Shown here in pieces: positions 44,460-53,914 of a DNA stretch of 54,698 nt. Source of the DNA: JAKZSU01 sp047517485 (GTDB lineage: Bacteria > Pseudomonadota > Alphaproteobacteria > UBA7887); assembly GCA_047517485.1 (NCBI GenBank), contig JAKZSU010000011.1, forward strand, positions 1 through 54,698. Reading direction: 5' to 3'. The notes beneath the pieces were generated by a model. That model made no database searches and was not told where the DNA came from. It saw nothing but the letters and a program-made list of their open reading frames with translations. Within the stretch, counting starts at the first letter, position 1. Each line of letters opens with the position of its first letter. The position numbers and the translations under genes were made by a program.

Positions 44460-47264
44460 TTACGCCGGCACCGTGGCGCCGACTACGCTGGCGCAGCGGC
44501 CGCACACCCCGTCTTCTTCGGGCACTTCCGGCAACACGCGCCAGCACCGCTGGCATTTGCCGCCATCGGCGAGCGCCGCGACGACGCCGATCTCGGGCTC
44601 GTCGGGAAGGTTGAAAGCCGCGTCCGGCGGCACCCCCACGGTGACGGTGATCGACGAGGTGATCGCCAGTTCGGCGAGATCGATTGTATCGAGATGCGCC
44701 GCGTCGTCCGGTGTCAGATACACCGTCGGGTGGGCCTGAAGACTGGCGCCGATGCGCTTCTCGCGGCGCTCGACCTCGAGCGCGCCGGTGACCACCCGGC
44801 GGATGGCGCGCAACCGGGTCCACTTGTCCGCCAGTTTTTGGTCGCGCCAGGCCTCGGGCGGCGCGGGGAATTGGCGGAGATGAACGCTGTCGTCATCGGA
44901 GGGGTAGCGCGAGAGCCAGGCTTCCTCGGCGGTGAACGACAGGGCCGGCGCGAGCCAGGCGGTGAGCGCGTTGAACAAATTGTCGAGCACGGTGCGCGCG
45001 GCGCGCCGGCGCGCCGACTCGAGACCATCGCAATAGAGCGCGTCCTTGCGGATATCGAAGTAGAACGCGGACAGCTCGGTGGCGCAGAAATTATGCAGCG
45101 CGCCGTAAAAGCGGTGATATTCGAAATCGGCGAAACTTTCGGCGCGCAGATCCTCGAGCTCGCACAGACGATGCAGCACCCAGCGTTCGAGTTCGGGCAT
45201 GTCGGCGACGGGCCAGCGCTCGGCCTCGGAGAAATCGGCGAGATTGCCGAGAACGTATCGCAAGGTGTTGCGCAGGCGGCGGTAGGAATCGACCAGACCC
45301 TTGACGATCTCGGGGCCGATGCGGAGGTCGTCGGTATAGTCGGTCAGCGCCACCCAAAGCCTGAGGATGTCGGCGCCGTGGTCCTTGATGATTTGCTGCG
45401 GCGCGACGACGTTGCCGACCGATTTCGACATTTTCCGCCCCGCGCCGTCGAGCACGAAGCCGTGGGTGAGCACCGCGTCATAGGGCGCGCGGCCACGGGT
45501 GCCGCAGGATTCGAGCAACGAGGAATGGAACCAGCCGCGATGCTGGTCCGAGCCTTCGAGGTAGAGCGACGCCGGCCACGCCTGGGTTTCGTCGTCCTCG
45601 ATGACGAAACTGTGGGTCGAGCCCGAATCGAACCACACGTCGAGAATGTCCTGGACCTGATCGTAGTCCTCGGGGTCGCGCCCCGGGGCCAGGAACGCGG
45701 CGGGATCGGCGGTGAACCAAATGTCGGCGCCGTGCTCCTCGACTGCCGCGGCGACGCGGTCGATCACCCCCTGGTCGCGCAACGGCTCGCCGGTTTTCTT
45801 GTCGACGAAAACCGCGATCGGCACCCCCCAGGCGCGTTGCCGCGAGACGCACCAATCGGGCCGCTCCTCGACCATCGAGCGAATACGCCGGTGGCCCGAT
45901 GCCGGCACCCAGCGGGTCGCGTCGATCGCCGCCAGCGCGGTATCGCGCAAACCGTTGGTGTCCATGCTGATGAACCATTGCGGCGTATTGCGAAAAATCA
46001 CCGGCTTCTTCGAGCGCCACGAATGGGGATAGGAATGGAGATATTGTTCGGACCCGAGCAAGGTGCCATACCCGGCGAGCGCCTCGGTCACATCCGGGTT
46101 GACTTTGTAGACATGCTTGCCGGCGAACAGCGCGACGTGGTCGTAGAACTTGCCGTCGTCGGCGACGGTCGCCGGGATTTCGATGCCGTGCGCCTGGCCG
46201 AGCTCGTAATCGTCGGCACCGTGGCCCGGCGCGATGTGGACGAACCCGGAGCCTTGCTCGGTGGAAACGAAATCGCCGGCATAGAGCGGCGAGTCAATGC
46301 GGTAGTGCTCGCCAGCGAGGGGATGCCGCGCGACGCTGCCCGTGAGCGCGGACCCGGCGAGCGTGGCCAGCTTATCGACACCGCTCAGGCGACATTTATC
46401 TTTGACCGCGGCCTCCAGCTCGGTGGCGAAAACCACCTTGTCGCCGACCTTGGCGTGCGCGCCCTGGTCGACCGCGGTGACCTGGTAGACGCCATATTCG
46501 ATGCCCGCTCCGAAAGCGATCGCGCGATTGCCCGGGATGGTCCACGGCGTCGTCGTCCAGATCACGATGTCGGCGCCTTCGAGCACCGAATCGGACGCGT
46601 TGACGATCGGAAAACGGACAAATATCGCGGTCGAGGTGACATCGTGATACTCGACCTCGGCCTCGGCGAGCGCGGTTTTCTCGACCGGCGACCACATCAC
46701 CGGCTTGGCGCCCTTGTAGAGCCCGCCATTGAGCAGGAACTTGCCAAGCTCGCGGACGATCTGCGCCTCCGCCGCATACGACATGGTGAGATAGCGCCGC
46801 TGCCAATCGCCCTGCACGCCGAGGCGAATGAACTCGGTCATCTGGGTGTCGATCCACTTGTCGGCATAGGCGCGGCATTCGCGGCGAAACTGATCGACCG
46901 GCACCTCGTCCTTATCGCGTCCCTTCTTGCGATATTCCTGCTCGATCTGCCATTCGATCGGCAACCCGTGACAATCCCAGCCGGGAATGAAATGGGCGTC
47001 CTTGCCGTCCATCTGCGCCGCCCGATTGACCATGTCCTTGAGGATCTTGTTGAGCGCATGACCGATATGGATCGCCCCGTTGGCGTAGGGCGGGCCATCA
47101 TGGAGGATGAATTTTTCGCGGCCCTTCGCATCGGCGCGCAAGCGGTCCCACAGACCGATCGTCCGCCAGCGGTCGAGCATATCGGGTTCGCGCCGCGGCA
47201 AGCCGCCCTTCATTGGAAAGTCGGTGCGCGGCAAAAAGATCGTCGCTTTAAAGTCCGTCGTCAC
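44460..47264 (-). CDS. ileS: Isoleucyl-tRNA synthetase
   Basis: This 934-residue class I synthetase has GAIHIGHALNKILKD (HIGH motif) and KMSKSVGNVVAPQQI (KMSKS). An editing domain lies in between, and the C-terminal zinc finger reads CQRCWR...CGRCASVV. The length is that of the bacterial type 1 enzyme. It lies between ribF and lspA, a very common arrangement. The ATG at 47264 gives MTTDFKATIFLPRTDFPMKG. Confidence 0.97.
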   Translation of the reverse strand: MTTDFKATIFLPRTDFPMKGGLPRREPDMLDRWRTIGLWDRLRADAKGREKFILHDGPPYANGAIHIGHALNKILKDMVNRAAQMDGKDAHFIPGWDCHGLPIEWQIEQEYRKKGRDKDEVPVDQFRRECRAYADKWIDTQMTEFIRLGVQGDWQRRYLTMSYAAEAQIVRELGKFLLNGGLYKGAKPVMWSPVEKTALAEAEVEYHDVTSTAIFVRFPIVNASDSVLEGADIVIWTTTPWTIPGNRAIAFGAGIEYGVYQVTAVDQGAHAKVGDKVVFATELEAAVKDKCRLSGVDKLATLAGSALTGSVARHPLAGEHYRIDSPLYAGDFVSTEQGSGFVHIAPGHGADDYELGQAHGIEIPATVADDGKFYDHVALFAGKHVYKVNPDVTEALAGYGTLLGSEQYLHSYPHSWRSKKPVIFRNTPQWFISMDTNGLRDTALAAIDATRWVPASGHRRIRSMVEERPDWCVSRQRAWGVPIAVFVDKKTGEPLRDQGVIDRVAAAVEEHGADIWFTADPAAFLAPGRDPEDYDQVQDILDVWFDSGSTHSFVIEDDETQAWPASLYLEGSDQHRGWFHSSLLESCGTRGRAPYDAVLTHGFVLDGAGRKMSKSVGNVVAPQQIIKDHGADILRLWVALTDYTDDLRIGPEIVKGLVDSYRRLRNTLRYVLGNLADFSEAERWPVADMPELERWVLHRLCELEDLRAESFADFEYHRFYGALHNFCATELSAFYFDIRKDALYCDGLESARRRAARTVLDNLFNALTAWLAPALSFTAEEAWLSRYPSDDDSVHLRQFPAPPEAWRDQKLADKWTRLRAIRRVVTGALEVERREKRIGASLQAHPTVYLTPDDAAHLDTIDLAELAITSSITVTVGVPPDAAFNLPDEPEIGVVAALADGGKCQRCWRVLPEVPEEDGVCGRCASVVGATVPA

Positions 47265-47290
47265 CCGAGCCTCACAGGATATGCAAAGGT

Positions 47291-48268
47291 TTATTGATTG
47301 AACGCGGTGCGGCCCATGCTGCGCGGCGGAGTCGAGCCCTCTAGCATGAACCGCGCGTTATAGCAGTCCTCGTCCATTTTCTTGACCAAATCATCGACGT
47401 TGTCGAATTTTTCCTCCGGCCGGATCCAATTCACGAAGGCGACGCGGAGATATTTGCCGTAGAGATCGCCGTCGAAGTCGAAGAAATGCACTTCGAGCTT
47501 GAGCTGCGAGCCGCCGAACGTCGGTCGCACGCCGCAGCTGGCGACCGCCGGGTGCCACTCGGTTTCGTCGCCTTTGACGATGCCGGCCCACACCGCGTAA
47601 ATGCCGAACGCCGGCTCGACATGTTCGTCGAAATGGAGATTGGCGGTGGGAAAGCCCAACTCTCGCCCGCGTTTGTCGCCGTGCAGGACGCGCGCCTCGA
47701 CTTCCCACAGATGGCCGAGGATCGCCGCCGCCAGGCGCGGCTTGCCGCGCTGCAGATAAGTGCGCACCCGGGTCGAGGAATAGATTTCGCCGGCGTTGCC
47801 GATCGGCTCGACCGGGGTCACCCCGAACCCGTGGCGTTCGCCGCCGGCGCGCAAGGTTTCGAAATCGCCCATCCGCCGCTGGCCGAAGCGAAAATCGTGG
47901 CCGACGACGATGTGGCGCAAGCCCAAGCCCTTCGCCAGCACGTCGTCAACGAAGGTATCGGCGGGGATCGACGCGAAAGCGCGGGTAAACGGGATGCAGA
48001 AGAACCATTCGACACCGCATTCGCTAAACCGCCGCACTTTGGCGCGGAACGGGGTCAGGCGGTGCGGCGCACCGCCGGGCCGCAGCACCTTGACCGGATG
48101 CGGCTCGAACGACACCACGCCCAAGGGCGCGCCGGCCTGCTCGGCGATGTTCGCGGCATGACCAATGACGCCACGGTGCCCGAGATGGACGCCTTCGAAA
48201 TTGCCCAACGCGACCACCGCCCCTCGTCCCTCGGCCGGGAGTTGGGCATAATGTCGGCATATACGCAT
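47291..48268 (-). CDS. ribF: Bifunctional riboflavin kinase/FAD synthetase RibF
   Basis: This 325-residue enzyme makes FMN from riboflavin and then FAD. The N-terminal adenylyltransferase part shows VALGNFEGVHLGHRGVIGHA and VVGHDFRFGQRRMGD. The C-terminal kinase part shows GRELGFPTANLHFDEHVEPA and GVRPTFGGSQLKLEVHFFDF. The longer frame adds 29 residues of no family character. ATG 48268 (MRICRHYAQLPAEGRGAVV) is preferred. It heads the ribF-ileS-lspA run. Confidence 0.94.
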   Translation of the reverse strand: MRICRHYAQLPAEGRGAVVALGNFEGVHLGHRGVIGHAANIAEQAGAPLGVVSFEPHPVKVLRPGGAPHRLTPFRAKVRRFSECGVEWFFCIPFTRAFASIPADTFVDDVLAKGLGLRHIVVGHDFRFGQRRMGDFETLRAGGERHGFGVTPVEPIGNAGEIYSSTRVRTYLQRGKPRLAAAILGHLWEVEARVLHGDKRGRELGFPTANLHFDEHVEPAFGIYAVWAGIVKGDETEWHPAVASCGVRPTFGGSQLKLEVHFFDFDGDLYGKYLRVAFVNWIRPEEKFDNVDDLVKKMDEDCYNARFMLEGSTPPRSMGRTAFNQ

Positions 48269-48328
48269 GGCCGGCGCATGTACCGTATATGCCGGGTGCT
48301 GGCAACCGGAGCGGGACAAATCGTCGCA

Positions 48329-48358
48329 TTGCGAAGCGCCATGACGACAGGCCATAAT
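48329..48358 (+). promoter_or_regulatory. Predicted sigma70 promoter for the 48400 SDR gene
   Basis: TTGCGA (48329-48334) and CATAAT (48353-48358) are separated by 18 bp, matching four and five of six consensus positions. The predicted start lies about 35 nt before the ATG. The opposite-strand ribF promoter must lie in the same 131-bp gap, but I could not assign it. Confidence 0.45.
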
Positions 48359-48399
48359 CGCTCGGAAGCAAAATCATCGATTTGGGAGACGCAACGACC

Positions 48400-49167
48400 A
48401 TGGCCGAGAAAGAATTCGAAAAACGCACGGCGCTGGTGACCGGCGGCTCGCGCGGCATCGGCCGGGCGATTTGCCTGCGCCTGGCCGAGGCCGGCGCGAA
48501 AGTGGCGATCAATTATGCCGCCGACGCGGATGCCGCGCGCGAGACCCGCGAGTTGGTCCGCGCGACCGGCGCGGCAGGGCGGATCTACAAGGCCGACGTC
48601 TCCGAACGCGATCAATGCGAGGCGATGTTCGCCGAGATCAAGGACGAACTCGGCCCGATCGATCTGCTGGTCACCAATGCCGGGATCGCCAGTTTCCAGG
48701 ACAATGTCGATATTACGCCCGAGCTGTGGGACAAGATCCTCAAGGTCAATATCAACGGGACGTTTCACCCGGTATGGCTCGCCAAGGATGGCATGGCCGA
48801 GCGCGGTTTCGGCCGCATCGTCTGCATCGCCTCGGTCAATGGACTCGCCTCGTCGCGGATCCACCGCGGCCGGCTGATCGCCTATGGCACGTCGAAGTCG
48901 GCGGTGATTGGATTCTCGCGCAATTGCGCCGATGCGTTGGGGCCGGAGATCCGCGTCAATTGCGTCGCGCCGGGGTTGATCGAGACCGATATGACCAAGG
49001 ACATGACCGATGAGGTTCGCGAAAAAGTCTATGCGATGACGCCGCTCGGGCGCGCCGGCCAGCCGGCGGAGATCGCCGAGTTGGTGCATTTTCTGCTGAG
49101 CGAGAAATCGAGTTTCACCACCGGCCAGACCTATGTCGCCTCGGGCGGCCTGGTGAACCTGCCATAA
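48400..49167 (+). CDS. Short-chain dehydrogenase/reductase (FabG-like)
   Basis: This 255-residue classical SDR has TGGSRGIG near the N terminus, NAGIA, IASVNGLAS with the catalytic Ser, and YGTSKSAVIGFSRN with the Tyr-Lys pair. INYAADADAARETREL after the second strand suits NADP-type FabG relatives. GGGAGA lies about 10 nt before the ATG. It is followed 8 nt later by a flavin-dependent oxidoreductase gene. Whether it acts on 3-oxoacyl or other substrates is not readable. Confidence 0.88.
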   Translation: MAEKEFEKRTALVTGGSRGIGRAICLRLAEAGAKVAINYAADADAARETRELVRATGAAGRIYKADVSERDQCEAMFAEIKDELGPIDLLVTNAGIASFQDNVDITPELWDKILKVNINGTFHPVWLAKDGMAERGFGRIVCIASVNGLASSRIHRGRLIAYGTSKSAVIGFSRNCADALGPEIRVNCVAPGLIETDMTKDMTDEVREKVYAMTPLGRAGQPAEIAELVHFLLSEKSSFTTGQTYVASGGLVNLP

Positions 49168-49175
49168 GACAGTCA

Positions 49176-50186
49176 ATGCTCAAAATTTCCATACTCGACC
49201 AATCGATCGCCACCGCCGGGCGGCCGCACGGCCAGGCGATCCAGGATACCCTGGCCTTGGCGCGCTATTGCGAGGCGCTGGGCTATCACCGGTTCTGGCT
49301 GTCCGAACATCACAATCACCCGACCATCCTCGGCACCGCGCCGGAAATTCTCATCGCCGCGGTCGGCGCGACCACCGAACGCATCCGGGTGGGCAGCGCC
49401 GGGGTGATGTTGCCGCACTATTCGCCGTTCAAGGTCGCCGAGCAATTCCGTGTGCTCGACGCCATCGCCCCGGGGCGCATCGACCTCGGCCTGGGCCGCG
49501 CGCCGGGCTCCGACGGGCGCACCGCGTTCGCGCTCAACCCGATGGCCAACGAGCGCCCGGCGCAGTTCCCCGCCGACGTGCGCGATCTGCAAGCATGGGT
49601 CACCGGCGGCGCGCTGCCGCCGGAGCACCCGTTCGCCAGTCTGCGCGCCTACCCGCAAGGCGACACCGCGCCCGAGCTCTGGATTCTCGGCAGTTCGAAC
49701 TATGGCGCGCAGATCGCCGCGCATTTCGGCCTGCCCTATTGCTTCGCCTGGTTCTTCACCGATGGCCGCGGCGGCATCGAAGCGCTGAAAATCTACCGCG
49801 AGACCTACCAGCCAAGCGAAGCGCATCCGGAACCGCACGCCGCGCTGTGCGTCTGGGCGTTGGCCGCCGACACCATGGAAGAAGCGCAGCATCACTTCAC
49901 CTCGCGCGCGGTGTGGCGGGTGTTTCGCGACCGCGGCCAATTCACCGCCATCGAGGCGCCGGAGACCGCCGCCGCTTACGACCTCACCGCCGCCGAGGCC
50001 GCCAATGTCGCGCGGCAACGCGAAGATGCCTTCGTCGGCACCGGCGACGGCGTCGCCGCACGAATCAAAGAGCTGGCTATCCAATGCGCGCTCCGCGAAG
50101 TCGCGATCGTCACCTGGACGTTCGACGAAGACGTGCGGCGGAAGAGTTACGCGCTGTTGGCGGCGGCGTTTGGGATGGCCACCTAA
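49176..50186 (+). CDS. LLM-class (luciferase-like) flavin-dependent oxidoreductase
   Basis: This 336-residue bacterial luciferase-like monooxygenase starts LKISILDQSIATAGRPHGQA, a start typical of the subgroup near MsnO8. FWLSEHHNHPTILGTAPE, GSAGVMLPHYSPFKVAEQF and RIDLGLGRAPGSDG mark the flavin-binding TIM barrel. It converges on the hydrolase gene with 12 bp between the stop codons. The substrate is unknown. It probably uses FMNH2 or F420 supplied in trans, with FMN more likely in this lineage. Confidence 0.9.
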   Translation: MLKISILDQSIATAGRPHGQAIQDTLALARYCEALGYHRFWLSEHHNHPTILGTAPEILIAAVGATTERIRVGSAGVMLPHYSPFKVAEQFRVLDAIAPGRIDLGLGRAPGSDGRTAFALNPMANERPAQFPADVRDLQAWVTGGALPPEHPFASLRAYPQGDTAPELWILGSSNYGAQIAAHFGLPYCFAWFFTDGRGGIEALKIYRETYQPSEAHPEPHAALCVWALAADTMEEAQHHFTSRAVWRVFRDRGQFTAIEAPETAAAYDLTAAEAANVARQREDAFVGTGDGVAARIKELAIQCALREVAIVTWTFDEDVRRKSYALLAAAFGMAT

Positions 50187-50198
50187 CCACCACCCCCA

Positions 50199-51101
50199 TC
50201 ACCCCTTCCGCCAGGTCTCTAGTAGCGCCCGTAATGCCGCGACGAACGCCAGCGGTTGGTCGAGGAGCAGGTGGTGTTGGGCGCGGGGGATTTCGATGAT
50301 CGGGGCGTCTGGGCCCATCAACGAGGCGATGTAGGCGGCGCGGTCGCGCGAGACCAGTTTGCTGGCCTCGCCGAAGATCAGCGCCGCGCGGCAGCGCAAC
50401 GCTTGGAGGTATTCGTGGAACGGTTCGCCGAAGCGGCGGGTGCCCATGGCGTGGGGGTCGAACTTCCAGGTCCAGCCCCCCTCGACCTGGCGCAGAGAAT
50501 GGCGGCCGGTGAATTCGACGAGGAAATCATTGTCGCAAGGCTGCGCGGGCATCAGCCGGAACCGTGCCAGCGCGTCCTCGAAATCGGCATACACCCGCGT
50601 GGTGGTCATCGGCGTCTTGCGGCGGAAGGTGGGGCGCTCTTCGTCGGGTGCGAAGATCGGCGTGTCGACGATGACCGCGCCGGAGATTTCCTCGCCATAG
50701 AGCGCGCCGAATTTGGTTGTCATGAAGCCGCCGAAGCTGTGGCCGACCACGGTGCAGTTGCCGCCGAGCCCGGCGTCGGCGATCACCGCGCGCATTTCCT
50801 TGGCGCGAATGTCGGAGTCGTAGCGCTCGCGGCGGCCGCTGTCGCCCATGCCCGAAAGATCCATCGCCGCGACGCGATAGTCGCGAGCGAGAAAGGGCGC
50901 GATAAAGGTCCACCAATTGGCGTGCGCGCCGCCGCCGTGAACGAGCAATAGACCGCCGCGGTTGGCGGCGTCACCCGGCCACAGCAGATAATGGATGGCG
51001 CAACCCTCGACCTCGACGGTGCGCGCCTCACGCGGCTGGTCGAGTGCCCAGTCGAACCAGTCGGGGGTAGCGGCGCGGACAGTGAGTTCGTCCGCGCTCA
51101 A
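50199..51101 (-). CDS. Alpha/beta hydrolase
   Basis: This alpha/beta hydrolase of about 300 residues has the nucleophile elbow GHSFGG, an oxyanion-type HGGGAHANWW and a late His in PRAQHHLLLDQP. The open frame extends 58 codons upstream, but that segment overlaps the CmcJ-like gene out of frame. A TTG start at 51101 overlaps its stop as TTGA, giving LSADELTVRAATPDWFDWAL. No better ATG exists before the conserved core, so a rare TTG start is proposed. Ester or amide hydrolysis is likely. Confidence 0.8.
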   Translation of the reverse strand: MSADELTVRAATPDWFDWALDQPREARTVEVEGCAIHYLLWPGDAANRGGLLLVHGGGAHANWWTFIAPFLARDYRVAAMDLSGMGDSGRRERYDSDIRAKEMRAVIADAGLGGNCTVVGHSFGGFMTTKFGALYGEEISGAVIVDTPIFAPDEERPTFRRKTPMTTTRVYADFEDALARFRLMPAQPCDNDFLVEFTGRHSLRQVEGGWTWKFDPHAMGTRRFGEPFHEYLQALRCRAALIFGEASKLVSRDRAAYIASLMGPDAPIIEIPRAQHHLLLDQPLAFVAALRALLETWRKG

Positions 51102-51910
51102 TCGAAGAACGCGATGGTGCGGGCCTCGATGCTCTCGCGCGGGATGGCGTCGGCGGCGCTGGTCGGATCGACAAACGCGCTGTGCATGGTGTAGCGGCAG
51201 CGCCCATCCTCGGCGGAGTCGAAACATTTGAGTAGCACCGACTCGTCGGGACGCATGCCCGACAAATAATGCCATTGGTGATTCGGATTGTGGCGCGCGA
51301 AATAGACTTGGCCGTCGCGATCTTCATATCGCAACGCCAAGGTGACGAAATCGCTTTGCTCGACCGAGGTCGCGGAGCAGATCGCGAGCGGCGATTCCTC
51401 GACCGGCCGGGTCACCGGACGCCACAGATTGATGAAGCAGTAGCGCTTGGCCAGCAGCTCGTCGGCGCGGTCGGGGAGCAATTCGCGGATCCGCCGCGGC
51501 GCCGATTTCTCGGTGTAATCATTGTGCACCCAGACCACCGGCAGCCGGTCGGAGGTGCCCGGGTTGGTGACGCTGTGACTGCGGAAATTATGGTCGAAGA
51601 CGTGCACCTCGGCGGCGCCGACCGCCCGTTTGACGTGCTCGGCGACCGCTGGATAGTAGCGCGCCTTGACGTCGTCGGGGTCGCTGAACGCGGCGACTTC
51701 GACATCGATGTCGATATATTCGAACCCGTCGGCGTCGAAAGTGATGGCGCCCTTGCGACCCCGTACATCGTGAATCCGCACCGCGCGCCGATCCGGGATC
51801 GGCTCGTGTTTCACCGTGCCGTCCGCCGGTTCGTAGAGATAGAACTCGGGCTCGACGTCCATCGGCGCGGTGTATTGCAGCTCGCTCACGACATAGGGGT
51901 CGCTAGACAC
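51098..51910 (-). CDS. CmcJ/NvfI-family oxidoreductase-like protein
   Basis: This 270-residue member of the CmcJ/NvfI family was first seen in fungal and actinobacterial natural-product clusters. VFDHNFRS, VHNDYTEKSAPRR, FINLWRPV, NPNHQWHYLSGM and PRESIEARTIAFFD are the family blocks. The family is annotated as 2-oxoglutarate- or cofactor-dependent oxidoreductase or methoxylation partner, with little biochemistry in bacteria. It overlaps the alpha/beta hydrolase gene by 4 nt and follows a GST gene by 19 nt, forming a small operon. Confidence 0.78.
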   Translation of the reverse strand: MSSDPYVVSELQYTAPMDVEPEFYLYEPADGTVKHEPIPDRRAVRIHDVRGRKGAITFDADGFEYIDIDVEVAAFSDPDDVKARYYPAVAEHVKRAVGAAEVHVFDHNFRSHSVTNPGTSDRLPVVWVHNDYTEKSAPRRIRELLPDRADELLAKRYCFINLWRPVTRPVEESPLAICSATSVEQSDFVTLALRYEDRDGQVYFARHNPNHQWHYLSGMRPDESVLLKCFDSAEDGRCRYTMHSAFVDPTSAADAIPRESIEARTIAFFD

Positions 51911-51929
51911 GGTCTTGTCTTCTCGATGG

Positions 51930-52580
51930 TTAGAGCAGTTTCGCGAGCATTTCCGGCGGCAGATGCGGCGCGGGATTGGTCGCCTCCCAACACGGTAAGG
52001 CCTCGACCCGGGTCATCCAGGCGCTCAGATTGGGATAGTTTTCGAGCGGCAGTTTCTGGAAAGTGTGGAGATGCATCGGCGCCGCGATCGCGATGTCGGA
52101 CAGGGTTGCCTGGTCGGCCGACAGCCACTGACGTCCATTGAGACGATCGTCGAGAATTTTCGCCAAGGCATGGAAAGTCGGCGCGCCGGCATCGATCGCC
52201 GCTTGATCGGGAGTCTGGTCGAGCATCGGCTTGACCACGTTCTCGACGAGATAGACGTAGCACGCGCCGAACCACTTGCTCGACTCCCAAAGGTGCCAGC
52301 GGTGGATGTCGGCACGGATCTTGGGGTCCGACGGATAGGCGTCGGTCTGGCCGAGCGTGTCGGCGGCGTAGACCATGATCGCGTTCGATTCCCAGAGCTT
52401 CAAGTCGCCGTCGACCAGCGCCGGCAGTTCGCCATTGGGATTGATCGCCAGGAACTCGTCGTTCTTGTGACCGCCGGCGAAATAGTCGACGTAAATGTTC
52501 TCGAAGTCGGCGCCCATCAGCCCGAAGCCGGCGGCGACCTTGCGGCAGTTGACTGTAATCGGGTCAAAGTAGAGTTTCAT
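51930..52580 (-). CDS. Glutathione S-transferase family protein
   Basis: This 216-residue GST has an N-terminal thioredoxin fold (MKLYFDPITVNCRKV through NPNGELPALVDGDLKLWESN, containing the cis-Pro and Glu-Ser glutathione contacts) and a helical C-terminal domain with LSDIAIAAP. The N-terminal Ser/Cys region (TVNCRK) may hold the catalytic residue. It is probably co-transcribed with the CmcJ-like and hydrolase genes. The substrate is unknown. Confidence 0.88.
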   Translation of the reverse strand: MKLYFDPITVNCRKVAAGFGLMGADFENIYVDYFAGGHKNDEFLAINPNGELPALVDGDLKLWESNAIMVYAADTLGQTDAYPSDPKIRADIHRWHLWESSKWFGACYVYLVENVVKPMLDQTPDQAAIDAGAPTFHALAKILDDRLNGRQWLSADQATLSDIAIAAPMHLHTFQKLPLENYPNLSAWMTRVEALPCWEATNPAPHLPPEMLAKLL

Positions 52581-52672
52581 ATCACCCCCCTGTGTCTCTG
52601 TTTGTTTCGTTGTGCTCGGGCGCGATGATCGCCGCGAAACGCCCTTCTGGCAAGAGAGAGATCGTGGCGGCG

Positions 52673-53149
52673 CTAATCTTTACGCGACGGAACCAGCATC
52701 ACCGCCTCGCCATCGATCACCACGCGTCCAGCGACGGTGCAGGTGGTCTCCAGTTTGGCGCGGGTCTTTTCCACCACCAGCTCGGTCACGGTGGCCCGCG
52801 CGACGACCGTATCGCCGGCGCGCACGGGGGCGCGAAACAGGCAGTTCTGGCTGATATAGATCGCGCCCGGACCGGGCAGTTTAGTGCCGAGGACGGTGGA
52901 AATCAGCGACGCCGACAGCATACCGTGGGCGATGATGCCGCGAAACCGCGTTCGCGCGGCGTATTCCTTGTTGAGATGGATCGGGTTGGTATCGCCGGAA
53001 ATGCCGCAAAACAGCACAATATCGCTTTCGGTGATGGTCCGGCTGTAGACCGCGGTCATGCCGACCGCGAGATCCTCGAAATAATGCCCGTCGAGTTCGC
53101 TATCGAGCGCTTCGGCGAGGTCGGCATCGGCGGTTATGTCGCGCGGCAT
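52673..53149 (-). CDS. MaoC-family hydratase (R-specific enoyl-CoA hydratase type)
   Basis: This 158-residue hot-dog-fold protein has the hydratase 2 motif: FCGISGDTNPIHLNKEYA supplies the catalytic Asp and His, and TRFRGIIAHGMLSASLIST follows. Length and order match PhaJ-like (R)-hydratases that act on 2-enoyl-CoA. It is a single gene between the GST and YHS genes on the minus strand. A role in fatty acyl or polyhydroxyalkanoate metabolism is plausible. Confidence 0.9.
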   Translation of the reverse strand: MPRDITADADLAEALDSELDGHYFEDLAVGMTAVYSRTITESDIVLFCGISGDTNPIHLNKEYAARTRFRGIIAHGMLSASLISTVLGTKLPGPGAIYISQNCLFRAPVRAGDTVVARATVTELVVEKTRAKLETTCTVAGRVVIDGEAVMLVPSRKD

Positions 53150-53247
53150 GAGGCGGGTCTCCGGGTGTGTTGCGGTGCAGAATCAATGCTGCAGCGCAAT
53201 ATATTGTTCGGAGACCGCGTCGGCAAGCCCGCGCCCAATGGCGCGCC

Positions 53248-53703
53248 TTAGTCGTCGATAATCGTCGGCCAGATCTCGTCGGCCTTGGCGATGTAGCCAG
53301 GAATGTCTTTCTCCCAGCGGCCCTGAATTTCCTTGCTCAAATTGAGGTACAGCGTGCCGTCGACGATCTTCCAGGCCTCGGGATCGATGCTCGGCTTGGC
53401 GCCCAGGGACACGCCGTAAGCGCAATAACCGCCGTAGGCCGGGGCATATTGTTCCGGATTGGCGGCAAACAGTTGGCGATTTTCGTCGCTCGCGAATCGC
53501 CAAGTCGAGTCCATCCATTCGAACTCGAAGGCGTCGGACCCTTCGACGGGGCGGCTTTCGGTGTGGTAGGCGACCGCATCGTAGCCTTCGATCGCGTTGC
53601 CGAGCCACGTCTCGTTGATCGGTCCGGCGACGGCGGTCGAGGCGCCGAGGACCGCGACGGCGGCACACAGCATCGCAAACAGACTTGTGACGTGACGGAA
53701 CAT
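53248..53703 (-). CDS. Secreted YHS-domain protein
   Basis: This 151-residue protein has a signal peptide (MFRHVTSLFAMLCAAVAVLG, cleavage near VAG) and a YHS domain (GYDAVAYHTESRPVEG, WRFASDENRQLFAANPEQYA, YGGYCAYGVSLG). Family members carry the YHS metal-binding-like motif. Some relatives are selenoproteins, but no in-frame TGA is present here. GAGGAG before ATG 53703 supports the start over the longer frame. Function is unknown, possibly periplasmic metal handling. Confidence 0.88.
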   Translation of the reverse strand: MFRHVTSLFAMLCAAVAVLGASTAVAGPINETWLGNAIEGYDAVAYHTESRPVEGSDAFEFEWMDSTWRFASDENRQLFAANPEQYAPAYGGYCAYGVSLGAKPSIDPEAWKIVDGTLYLNLSKEIQGRWEKDIPGYIAKADEIWPTIIDD

Positions 53704-53914
53704 TGCACGTTCTCCTCGATGTCCTACACGCCGCCGATTGACGGGTGCACCCCGCCGCGAAGGGTATGCAGCGGCCACCGCCACGGCAAGCATCGGTCAC
53801 TTCATTGTGTAGATCGGTGTGGGGAGGTGCTCTAGTGGATGGCCTATTTTAGATCGTCGAGCAGCACCTTCGTGTCCTTGGTGTTTGCGGCATCGAAGCG
53901 AACTTTGTTGGCAA

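Noticed and set aside
53248..53703. YHS protein as a selenoprotein
   Set aside because: The family name includes selenoproteins, but the coding frame has no internal TGA and no SECIS-like hairpin was noticed.
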